NCBI GenBank assembly: GCA_016705365.1
Contig: JADIYI010000009.1
Span: 558,001-622,000 of the forward strand
Source of the DNA: Gammaproteobacteria bacterium
GTDB lineage: Bacteria; Pseudomonadota; Gammaproteobacteria; Pseudomonadales; UBA5518
Length of the DNA: 64,000 bases
Direction: 5' to 3'
Below the pieces are notes generated by a model that worked only from the letters and a program-made list of their open reading frames with translations, had not been told where the DNA came from and did not search any database. Positions within the stretch are counted from its first letter, which is position 1; each line of letters opens with the position of its first letter. This document shows positions 17,703 through 25,584 of this stretch, piece after piece. The translations under genes and the position numbers were made by a program.

Positions 17703-18901
17703 GCAGCGCCGGCAGCGGAATCCGGGTCGGTCTCCGCCAACCGGTGCTGTGGTGCCTCGCGATCAGCAGGCATTCGCGATACATTGCGCTCGTTCCGGTA
17801 GCGCTCCGAAATCACCGCGCCGCGCCTGCGCAACGGAACCTCGAGCAGCCGATAGTTTATTTCGGCACACCCGACAATCAGGGCCACCGCGGTTGCGAGG
17901 AAAAGCGGCATGTAGGCGGGACTGAACACGGTCCCCTCCGGCTCCAGGCGAAACCAGATTTCGCGGGTCGCGAAATACGCCGGAATGTGGATGAGATAGA
18001 TGGCATAGGAACGCCCTCCGACCCATTGCAGCACATTCTTCAGCCATCCGCGCGCGAGGATATAGTCCCGATCGAACGATGCCAGGAACACCAGAATGGC
18101 CGCGATGATCGCCACCATGCTGATTTCGATCGGGATATGGATATCCTCGCCGCCAATGAACGCGAGCCCGACCAGAAGTATCAGCACCAGAGTGGCCCGG
18201 ACCCAGCGGTTCGCCATGAAGCGAGGCTCGAACAGCCGGTAGCTGTCGCGGCTCGACCATAGGGCGATCAGCACGCCCAGCCCCAGCGCATCGGTACGGC
18301 AGATGATGCCGAGCGGCGTGCGCGGCAATACCAATTGCGCGACGACTATGACCGCCAGCACCAGCGGCAGGCGCCGTCCGCTCATCCAGATGAGGAACGG
18401 AAAAAACAGGTAGAACTGCTCCTCGAGTGAAAGGCTCCAGTAAGGGAATGTCGCTCCGGCTTCGTGAACCCCGTAAGTCGCCATGACGCGCAGGTTCGCT
18501 ACCTGGAATATCGCGGCGAGCGCCCCCTCGAAATTCGCCCGCAACGAACCCCAGGCGCCCGAGCGATCAAACACCACACAGGCGACGAGAATCACGCCGA
18601 GCCACCACCAGGCCGATGGAATCAACCGCCACGCGCGGCGGATCCAGAACGCGACCGAGACCACCAGCCGCTCATGCGTGGAGCCTGTTGCCGCCAGCCG
18701 CGGCACCAGGTCGCGCGCGATCACGAAGCCGGAGATCACAAAAAACAGATCCACGCCCGACCACATTCCGCTCCAGCCGTAAAACATCTGGTGCCACTGA
18801 CCGGGCACCCAGGCAAACAGGTTCATGTGCATGTGCTCCACGCACACGAACAGCACAGCGATACCGCGCAGGACCTCGATATCCTGAATCTTTTTTGTCA
18901 T
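17657..18901 (-). CDS. Acyltransferase 3 family membrane protein (OafA-like)
   Basis: 414 codons from MTKKIQDIEVLRG; the upstream frame extension lacks family sequence. About ten membrane helices. Family motifs are LRGIAVLFVCVEHMH (catalytic His region), GVDLFFVISGFVIAR, and WSLSLEEQFYLFFP, as in OafA-type O-acetyltransferases that decorate LPS and other surface glycans from the inner membrane. The last 60 residues are hydrophilic. Converges on and overlaps the sulfotransferase 3' end by 46 bp on the opposite strand. Confidence 0.88.
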   Translation of the reverse strand: MTKKIQDIEVLRGIAVLFVCVEHMHMNLFAWVPGQWHQMFYGWSGMWSGVDLFFVISGFVIARDLVPRLAATGSTHERLVVSVAFWIRRAWRLIPSAWWWLGVILVACVVFDRSGAWGSLRANFEGALAAIFQVANLRVMATYGVHEAGATFPYWSLSLEEQFYLFFPFLIWMSGRRLPLVLAVIVVAQLVLPRTPLGIICRTDALGLGVLIALWSSRDSYRLFEPRFMANRWVRATLVLILLVGLAFIGGEDIHIPIEISMVAIIAAILVFLASFDRDYILARGWLKNVLQWVGGRSYAIYLIHIPAYFATREIWFRLEPEGTVFSPAYMPLFLATAVALIVGCAEINYRLLEVPLRRRGAVISERYRNERNVSRMPADREAPQHRLAETDPDSAAGAAQSARISGQKSAGLP

Positions 18902-19095
18902 GTGCTGGTCCTGGTGCAAACCATGGAACGGGGGACGCAAGCCTGCTTGTAACGACCGGAGGTCTGCATTAATGTGCGTGCGAACCCAACAAGGGGTCTT
19001 ATGCTGCACATACCGCGCACCGCTCGCAAGTCCCGTGATTCCGTCCCGAACACCGGCTGGATACCCGTAGCAGCATATTTCCGGAGTCGCCGGCT

Positions 19096-20184
19096 TTGCT
19101 CGGCCTGATCCGCTTCGCGCTCGCGCTCGCCGTGTTGCTCTCGCATGTTCCGGGTTTCGACTGGGCGTTGAATCCAGGCGTTGTCGCGGTGATCTGCTTT
19201 TACTGTATCAGCGGCTACCTGATGCGCTGCAGCTACCAACGGTTTACCCGCTTGGCGCAGACCCCGGTGCGTGACTTCATCGTGGACCGCGTGCTGAAGC
19301 TGTTCCCGCAATACCTCGTGGTGCTCGCGATCACCGTCGGCCTGCTCTGGCTGTGGGGTGCATCGCCCGGATTCTGGTTGATGAACCAGCAGCTTTCCCC
19401 GCTCAAACTGCTGTGGAACCTGCTTCTGCTGCCCGCGAACTATGTTTTCGAACCGCTGGTGATCAGCGAATTGCTGCCCCACCCCCTGGTGCCTCCCGCC
19501 TGGTCGCTGGCAACGGAATTCCATTTCTACCTCCTGCTCCCGCTGCTTTACCGATGGCGGAGTCTGTTCATGGTAATGCTGCTGGCAACACTTGCCGTAC
19601 AAATTTTCGGCTTTGTCCATGAATCCACACGCTTCAACAGCGACAACCTGGGTTACCGCTATATATTCGGCGTGCTGCCGGTTTTCCTGATGGGCTACCT
19701 GTATGCCGACGATAGCGGTGGACGGCGGCCGCTGGCGGTTGTGCTATGGCTGCTGTATCTCGGCCTCGCAGGCTGCGCGTTCACGGACACCCTCATCCAC
19801 CAGCAACGGGCGCGCGAAGTGCTGCTCGGGGCCAGCGTTGCCCTGCCGCTGCTGGCAACCACCATGCATCTGCGCGGGCATGCCTGGCCGGGGCGCATCA
19901 AGGCGCTGGATGAACGTCTCGGAAATCTCGCTTACCCGATATTCATCACCCATTGCCTGGGATTTTTCATCATCGAGCATGTGACCGGAATGCCGGTGCG
20001 GGCCAGCGCGAGTTTCGTGCTCTGCGCCATCCTCGTCTGCCTGCTGCTCTCGATGCCGCTCGAGATCCTGCAGCGACGCCTCGAGCGTGCTCGTATTGCG
20101 CTGCGAGGATTCGCGTCGATGAAGACAGATCAGAGATTGGACAGCGACACGCCGGCGAGGATCAACCCGGCGCCAAGCGCCTGA
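19096..20184 (+). CDS. Second acyltransferase 3 family membrane protein
   Basis: 362 codons from a TTG start (LLGLIRFALALAVLLSHVPG). Shorter than its neighbour but with the same plan of multiple hydrophobic helices: VICFYCISGYLMRCSYQRF, WSLATEFHFYLLLPLLYRW, and LAYPIFITHCLGFF. Probable O-acyltransferase for surface glycan. It is transcribed away from the first acyltransferase and its 3' end overlaps the opposite-strand SMR gene by 55 bp. The upstream 194 bp gap should contain promoters for both acyltransferases. Confidence 0.82.
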   Translation: MLGLIRFALALAVLLSHVPGFDWALNPGVVAVICFYCISGYLMRCSYQRFTRLAQTPVRDFIVDRVLKLFPQYLVVLAITVGLLWLWGASPGFWLMNQQLSPLKLLWNLLLLPANYVFEPLVISELLPHPLVPPAWSLATEFHFYLLLPLLYRWRSLFMVMLLATLAVQIFGFVHESTRFNSDNLGYRYIFGVLPVFLMGYLYADDSGGRRPLAVVLWLLYLGLAGCAFTDTLIHQQRAREVLLGASVALPLLATTMHLRGHAWPGRIKALDERLGNLAYPIFITHCLGFFIIEHVTGMPVRASASFVLCAILVCLLLSMPLEILQRRLERARIALRGFASMKTDQRLDSDTPARINPAPSA

Positions 20185-20480
20185 TTGAGGCTGATCGACT
20201 CCTGGAATACCAGCATTCCAAGCAACGGTACGAACACGAAACTCAGCCCCATGAATGGATAGGCAACCGACAACGGCGTGGTGCGGAGCAGGTGAATCCA
20301 GAGCAGTGTGGCCAGGCCGTAGGTCAGCAGCGCGGTGCCCAGCAACAGCAGCACCTCGCTGTCGAGCCATGCTCCGCGGCGCTCGATCGCCAGGCTCGTC
20401 TGCCGGAAAAGCAGTTGCCCCGCACTGATCATCATCACGCAGACAATCGCCACGATCGGCCCGGAAGAATAGAGCTTCAT
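20130..20480 (-). CDS. Small multidrug-resistance/ArnF-like membrane protein
   Basis: 116 codons from ATG 20480, overlapping the methyltransferase stop by 4 bp. Four predicted membrane helices with the EamA/SMR-type sequences VCVMMISAGQLLFRQTSLA and TTPLSVAYPFMGLSFVFVPLLGMLVFQE. Proteins of this size next to a DPM1-like glycosyltransferase often flip polyprenyl-phosphate sugars (ArnE/F, GtrA-like role). Last gene of the polysaccharide run. The flippase role is inferred from context. Confidence 0.75.
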   Translation of the reverse strand: MKLYSSGPIVAIVCVMMISAGQLLFRQTSLAIERRGAWLDSEVLLLLGTALLTYGLATLLWIHLLRTTPLSVAYPFMGLSFVFVPLLGMLVFQESISLNQALGAGLILAGVSLSNL

Positions 20481-21163
20481 TTCTGCACCTTCAGATGCGC
20501 GAGATAGAACAGGTTGAGGTCCATCGAAGGTATACGCAACGGCGCCCACGATTCCTGGCGCTCGGGAAAATAATAGCGGAGCAATGCGACGAGGTTGTTT
20601 ATCGGATTGATGTGCTCGCGCGCCATCCAGTAGTCGTATTCCATGCCCGCCTTCACAAACTTGCCACGCGCGACGAGCTGGCGCCCCAGCCGCCAGCCGA
20701 GCCCGGGATCGCAGGGAAGAATCAGCGATATCACTCCCCCCGGTTTCACTACCCGGTGCCACTCGCGCAGCACCTCCCAGGGTCGCTCCAGGTGCTCGAG
20801 CACATGCGTGGCGATGAGGCGGTCGAAGCCATCGTCCTCGAACTCGAGATGACAGGCATCGGCAACGCGCAGCTGCACCGAGCCTGCGCGATCCGCGGGC
20901 AGTTGCACCTGGCGCAGCATGTCGGCGCTGCCGTCAGTCAGAACGTACTCGCGGAAACGGTGACGAACATGGCGCAGATGAATGCCGGTTCCGGCGCCCA
21001 CCTCGAGCACCCGCGGGAACTCCCGGTCCGGCGCAAAAGCATTCTCTAGCCACGCGTGGCTTCTGGAGAGAAAGTAGCCAGCCAGCCCCTGGTCGTAGTT
21101 GGTTGCCTCGTAAAGCGATACCCACTGGCGCATGTATTCTTCATGGGACGGATCGGGCCTCAT
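20477..21163 (-). CDS. Class I SAM-dependent methyltransferase
   Basis: 228 codons from MRPDPSHEEYMRQWVSLYEATNYD. SAM-binding motif I is RVLEVGAGTGIHLRHV near residue 51, the acidic loop is YVLTDGSADML, and the motif DGFDRLIATHVLEHLERPWEVLREWHRVVKPGG is the usual Methyltransf_11 pattern. Cytosolic. Coupled by ATGA overlaps to the GT2 gene upstream and the SMR gene downstream. Substrate unknown; a polyprenyl-linked sugar is likely from context. Confidence 0.85.
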   Translation of the reverse strand: MRPDPSHEEYMRQWVSLYEATNYDQGLAGYFLSRSHAWLENAFAPDREFPRVLEVGAGTGIHLRHVRHRFREYVLTDGSADMLRQVQLPADRAGSVQLRVADACHLEFEDDGFDRLIATHVLEHLERPWEVLREWHRVVKPGGVISLILPCDPGLGWRLGRQLVARGKFVKAGMEYDYWMAREHINPINNLVALLRYYFPERQESWAPLRIPSMDLNLFYLAHLKVQK

Positions 21164-22137
21164 TTCGGCACCCCTGCCTTGCGTCGAAATGCCTTCAGTC
21201 TGCACAACGCCGTGTCCGGGACCGCTGCAACATCGAAATTGACGAACGAGAGCAGCAGTTGCAGCCCGCTCAGGGCAGGCAGTACCGCGAGCATCACCGT
21301 TCCGGTACTCGCATACTGCTGGACCTTCCAGTAGAAATACCATTGCGAAAGGCCGAACACGATACCGAACACGAACAGGATCAGGCCAAAAACCAGCGCC
21401 AGTGAAGCAATGGAGAAATCGCGCAGGAAGTAGTTGTAGACCAGTCGCTTCGCGGTATTGCGCAAATGCAGCAACAAAAACTCCAGCAACACGCGCCCGG
21501 GGCGCAAACCGCTCGTCTCCTTGTCGTAAACCGAGCGCATCGGGATGTCCACGACCCGGGCGCGAATCGTGTTCAGGCGGAACAACATGTCGGATTCGAA
21601 AAAGTAACGCCGGGAAAGCTTCCCGAGCGGCAGCAGCCGTAACACCTCGGCGTGTATCGCGGTAAAACCATTGGTCGGATCGAAGATGTTCCAGTAACCG
21701 CTGGAGAGCTTGGTCATGAACGACAGCGCGGCATTGCCAAACAGCCGTATCAGTGGCATGCCAGCCAGATCGTCCGGATGGAAAAACCGGTTGCCCTTGG
21801 TGTAGTCGGCTTCGAATGCGCGAATTGGTTCTATGAAATCGGGTATCAGCGACGGATTCATCTGACCGTCTCCGTCGATCTTGACCACGATATCGGCGCC
21901 GTCGGCGAGTGCTGCCCGGTAACCTTCGATGACCGCCCCGCCAACGCCAAGGTTTTGCGTATTGAGCAGCACCCTGACGCGTGGATCGGATACCCGCTCG
22001 CGCACGTATTCTCCGGTGCGTTCCGGACAAGCATCGTCGATCACATAGACACGCTGAACCTCCGGACCCAATGCCGCGAGCACCGCTTCGATGTGCTCTC
22101 TTACCCGATAACAGGGGATGACGACCGCGACCTGCAC
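21160..22137 (-). CDS. DPM1/GtrB-like polyprenyl-phosphate glycosyltransferase
   Basis: 325 codons from GTG. GT2 fold with VAVVIPCYRVREHIEAVL at the start, the DxD region ADIVVKIDGDGQMNPSLI, and NGFTAIHAEVL. After the catalytic domain (about residues 1-240) come two membrane helices (SLALVFGLILFVFGIVFGL and the following hydrophobic segment), the arrangement of GtrB/DPM1-like enzymes that make polyprenyl-phosphate sugars on the cytoplasmic face. Adjacent to a large GT-C-like membrane protein and an SMR-type protein. Confidence 0.85.
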   Translation of the reverse strand: MQVAVVIPCYRVREHIEAVLAALGPEVQRVYVIDDACPERTGEYVRERVSDPRVRVLLNTQNLGVGGAVIEGYRAALADGADIVVKIDGDGQMNPSLIPDFIEPIRAFEADYTKGNRFFHPDDLAGMPLIRLFGNAALSFMTKLSSGYWNIFDPTNGFTAIHAEVLRLLPLGKLSRRYFFESDMLFRLNTIRARVVDIPMRSVYDKETSGLRPGRVLLEFLLLHLRNTAKRLVYNYFLRDFSIASLALVFGLILFVFGIVFGLSQWYFYWKVQQYASTGTVMLAVLPALSGLQLLLSFVNFDVAAVPDTALCRLKAFRRKAGVPK

Positions 22138-22146
22138 GTTTTTATC

Positions 22147-24510
22147 TCACTGGCCAGGCGAGGCTGGCGGCAACCGGTTGACACAAGAGCTGCGCGATTG
22201 CCGCCGCCCCCCGAGATGCACGGCCAGCAACACCAGGATTGCCACCATGCTCAGCAGACTGAGAACCAGTCCCGCCCGGAAACTCCATGGCAGAAACTCG
22301 AATTCCACCGTGTTGTCCCCCGCCGGAACCTCGACTGCCTTGCCAAGAACCTGGGCACTGAAGAGCGGCGCGAGCTGCCCGCCGATGCGCACGCGCCAGC
22401 CGGGATAGTTCGCATCCGCCATGAACAACCAAACGGGCGAGGTCGACTTTACCCGCACCACGCTGCGCGATGGGGTGTGCCGGAGCACCGCCAGGCTCGC
22501 CGTCGAGGCTCCGGGCCCGGATGCCCCGGCGCTGAACCCCGGGCCGGGGGAATCGATGAAGAGTTCATCGACAGCGCGTTCCGCCCAATGTGCGATTGCC
22601 TCCTCGGGCGTCGGAAAGGCACGTGCCGCGGAATAGAGCTGGAACCGCGGCAACGCATGGGAATTGCGGTAGACACTCCAGTCCTGGGGAGCGCCGTATA
22701 TTGCCTGCGCATGCGCGAGATCCATACCGGAACCTGCCGTCACATAGCGCACCCCGAGGACGTCGATGAACCGCCGCCCGGGTGTCCCGGTCTGTTCATG
22801 AAATTCGTTCCGGGTCAACTCGTACAGAAGATGGCGCCGGTGCAGCCCGAGCGAGGAAACCGAGTCAATGGAGGGCAATTGCCAGAGCAGGTTCGCCATC
22901 GGCGTAAGCGAGTTGATCATGCTGCGGAAACCCCGCTCGAGACCGGGTGAATCCGGCGGCATGTAGCCAAAGCTGCTGGCTGCCGTCATGTCCATGACCC
23001 GGTAATCGTCAACCGCCCTCCGATCCGCCCGGATCGCCTCCATTTGCCGGGGCTCTGCCAGGATGTTGCGGTCTGCAAAATGAAATACGTCGAAACGCAA
23101 AGCCACACACTCCAGGATCAACAGTCCCACGGCGAACCGCGCCGTCCAGGCCGGACGTCGCATGGCCAGCGGCAGCACGCACGCGGGCGCAAACATCAGG
23201 GCCATGACCAGTTGCGTTCTCCCATACTCGGGATGGTAATACGAAATCACCAGGGCGCCGATGGCAACCGCGCTCAGCAGCAGTACACCGCCCCCGAAAA
23301 CGCGTGCTTCGATGCGAGCAAAGCCGCGCTGCGCCGCGCGCCCCCCCAGCGCATCGAGCGCTCCGCCCGCCACCAGCGAGGCACCGACGACGAATATCGC
23401 CACGTATGCCCACATGAAGCGAAATGCGTGGATGCCGGGAACCAGAGAGTGCTCGTACACTACCCTGAACAGCGGTGAAAGCTCCTGGACACCCAGGTTG
23501 TAGAGCACCAGCGCGGCAATGCCGTGCGCCACGATGCGCCGGTCGCGGCATACAACCAGGCCGCACAGGAACAGGGAGGATACAAACGCGCTTCCGAGGC
23601 TCTGCAAATTCGGCGCGGACGGGTCGCTATAGTGGCCAATAAAGGAGAACAGCAAACCGCGCACATGCATCGTGAGCGAGCTCGGATACAACAGGCCTAT
23701 GCCTTCGCTGCGATGGGACTCGCTCACCAGTTCCGCCAGCGGGAGCAGTTGCACTGCGGCCAGGCCGATAGCGAGAATCACCCCTGCGGCGCCCATGAGC
23801 AGCAAGCGCCGCCACTGCGCGCGCGCCTGTGCCCGCCCGTCCCGGTAGCAGGCCTCGACAAACACCCGGCATACGATATATATCGCGACCCCATGGGCAA
23901 AATGCGGATAGCCCGACAACACCAGCAGCGTCGCGGGCAATGCGAGCCAAAGCACGCTCGCGATGTCCGGGCGCCGCAACCAGCGCTCCACGCCAAGCAG
24001 CACCCACGGCACCCAGGTCAGGGTGCCGGCGCAAACCATGTTGTTGTGAAAAAAAACAAAGACAATCGAAAAACCCGTCCCGAGGCCGGCAAAACAGGCC
24101 GCCGACCGGCTGAGACCGATTTCCCGTCCGAGCAGCAGCGTACCCAGCGCGGCGCCGAACATGGCCAGGAAATGATAGGCCATCATCGCCGACGCGGGCC
24201 CGAGCAGCAGCGCGAGCGCGAGCTTGAGCGGCTGGGCGAATGCAGCCTGTCCCTCGGCAAACAACGGAAATCCACCGTAGAGCTTGTCGTTCCACAGGAT
24301 TCCCGGGTCCACCTCCAGCGCCTGCGACTGCAGCAGCAGCATCAACAGGTCGAAATGGATCGTCTCGCCATGAATCAGGATTCTGTCGTGCAGCAGCGCC
24401 GCCCTCCAGAACAGCACACAGAGCAAGAACAGCAGCGCCGCCGGAAGATACCAGCCCAGGTGTCGGCGCGCGGAAATCGGGCCGGGGGCAACCATGGGTT
24501 CAGATTTCAT
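22147..24510 (-). CDS. YfhO/GT-C-like large integral membrane protein
   Basis: 787 codons. About 12 membrane helices over the first 500 residues and one or two at the very C-terminus, with a periplasmic part between. The first loop has LIHGETIHFDLLMLLLQSQ and NDKLYGGFPLFAEGQAAFAQP, like the acidic first loop of GT-C glycosyltransferases, and the C-terminal domain resembles YfhO proteins (VYRNSHALPRFQLY, then a later beta-rich segment ending in VPAGDNTVEFEFLPWSFRAG). It likely transfers a polyprenyl-linked sugar in the periplasm. Its start overlaps the 3' end of the FkbM-like gene by 11 bp. Confidence 0.8.
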   Translation of the reverse strand: MKSEPMVAPGPISARRHLGWYLPAALLFLLCVLFWRAALLHDRILIHGETIHFDLLMLLLQSQALEVDPGILWNDKLYGGFPLFAEGQAAFAQPLKLALALLLGPASAMMAYHFLAMFGAALGTLLLGREIGLSRSAACFAGLGTGFSIVFVFFHNNMVCAGTLTWVPWVLLGVERWLRRPDIASVLWLALPATLLVLSGYPHFAHGVAIYIVCRVFVEACYRDGRAQARAQWRRLLLMGAAGVILAIGLAAVQLLPLAELVSESHRSEGIGLLYPSSLTMHVRGLLFSFIGHYSDPSAPNLQSLGSAFVSSLFLCGLVVCRDRRIVAHGIAALVLYNLGVQELSPLFRVVYEHSLVPGIHAFRFMWAYVAIFVVGASLVAGGALDALGGRAAQRGFARIEARVFGGGVLLLSAVAIGALVISYYHPEYGRTQLVMALMFAPACVLPLAMRRPAWTARFAVGLLILECVALRFDVFHFADRNILAEPRQMEAIRADRRAVDDYRVMDMTAASSFGYMPPDSPGLERGFRSMINSLTPMANLLWQLPSIDSVSSLGLHRRHLLYELTRNEFHEQTGTPGRRFIDVLGVRYVTAGSGMDLAHAQAIYGAPQDWSVYRNSHALPRFQLYSAARAFPTPEEAIAHWAERAVDELFIDSPGPGFSAGASGPGASTASLAVLRHTPSRSVVRVKSTSPVWLFMADANYPGWRVRIGGQLAPLFSAQVLGKAVEVPAGDNTVEFEFLPWSFRAGLVLSLLSMVAILVLLAVHLGGRRQSRSSCVNRLPPASPGQ

Positions 24511-25519
24511 CCCAGGGTTCGGCTCTCAGCAAATGCTGCACCCGACCATATTGCCAACGCGCGACCGGATGGCGGAAGCAATGCTCCGCGGGAATCTCCG
24601 GAAGCAGGCCCGCGGCGATATCATCGCGCAGGAATATCACGTTGAAACCGTAGCGGTTGGCTCCGACCAGCCGGTAACCTTTCTCGCGCCCGAGCTTGAC
24701 CATCGCCGGGAGCGACGCCCCGCAATAGTCGACCTCGATGTGCTGCTCCGGATCGACCAGCTTGCGCACGCAGAAGCCGGGGTCGTAAGGCACTGTCACG
24801 CTCGCATCGCTCATCCAGCCGGCCTGGATCTCGATGATCACCACGCGCGGATTGGCCACCTGGATGGCTCTCCACAGCCAATAGTCGTTGCCATCAACAT
24901 CGATGGACAGAAGATCGATCTGCTGGTCGAAGCCATGGCGGCTGATCACCTCGTTGACGTTTTCGGCGGTCAGCCATTCGCGGGAGATCGCCGGAGGAAT
25001 CCTCATGGTATCCGGATGGCGCCAGTAGAATGCGGTCGCCGTGCGGATGTTCTCCTCGCTGCCGTCGCACAGCAGCGCGTGCCAGCCGTGGTTGATGATC
25101 AGGTTTGCCGCATTGCATTCACGACCGTCCCCGGCACACATCTCCACCACGTACTTGTTGGTGGTGCCGATAACGCTGAAGATGTAATGGAGTATTCCGT
25201 CCTCGCCGTTCTGGGAATGATTGCGGAACTCGACGCTCTCGAAATCGTGCGCCACCCCGGTGCGGGCGTCGCGCCGGTACTCCATTGCCAGCAGTTGCTG
25301 GGTGCCGCGGTCGACATAGTTCGGCTGCTGAACGACGGCGGCCGTCTGACCGCGAAGCAGTGCCTCCATGGCATCGAAACGCGAGCCAAGCGTGCCGAGT
25401 TGCGGCGCGATCCCCGCGCACTGCCGCTCCAGTTCCGCAAGGCGTGACGCCAGCGCTGCCAGTTGCGTCGCCGCGTCGTTGTTGCTTTGCGTCAACCGGT
25501 TCGCGTTGCGTTTGAACAT
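24500..25519 (-). CDS. FkbM-like methyltransferase with N-terminal coiled coil
   Basis: 339 codons from ATG 25519, preceded by GGGGAGAG; a GTG at 25531 is possible. Residues about 10-65 form a likely coiled coil (LAALASRLAELERQ). The catalytic part has YVVEMCAGDGRECNAANLI as SAM motif I, IDLLSIDVDGNDYWLWRAI, and VVIIEIQAGW, typical of FkbM-like sugar O-methyltransferases. The Gly-rich loop differs from the classical GxGxG (CAGDG). It probably methylates a glycan sugar in the cytoplasm. Confidence 0.7.
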   Translation of the reverse strand: MFKRNANRLTQSNNDAATQLAALASRLAELERQCAGIAPQLGTLGSRFDAMEALLRGQTAAVVQQPNYVDRGTQQLLAMEYRRDARTGVAHDFESVEFRNHSQNGEDGILHYIFSVIGTTNKYVVEMCAGDGRECNAANLIINHGWHALLCDGSEENIRTATAFYWRHPDTMRIPPAISREWLTAENVNEVISRHGFDQQIDLLSIDVDGNDYWLWRAIQVANPRVVIIEIQAGWMSDASVTVPYDPGFCVRKLVDPEQHIEVDYCGASLPAMVKLGREKGYRLVGANRYGFNVIFLRDDIAAGLLPEIPAEHCFRHPVARWQYGRVQHLLRAEPWDEI

Positions 25520-25584
25520 GTCTCTCCCCACTCTTGATTTCCCTGCCCCGCGCCCTCGCCTGCGAGGGCGCGCCCGGCATAGAT

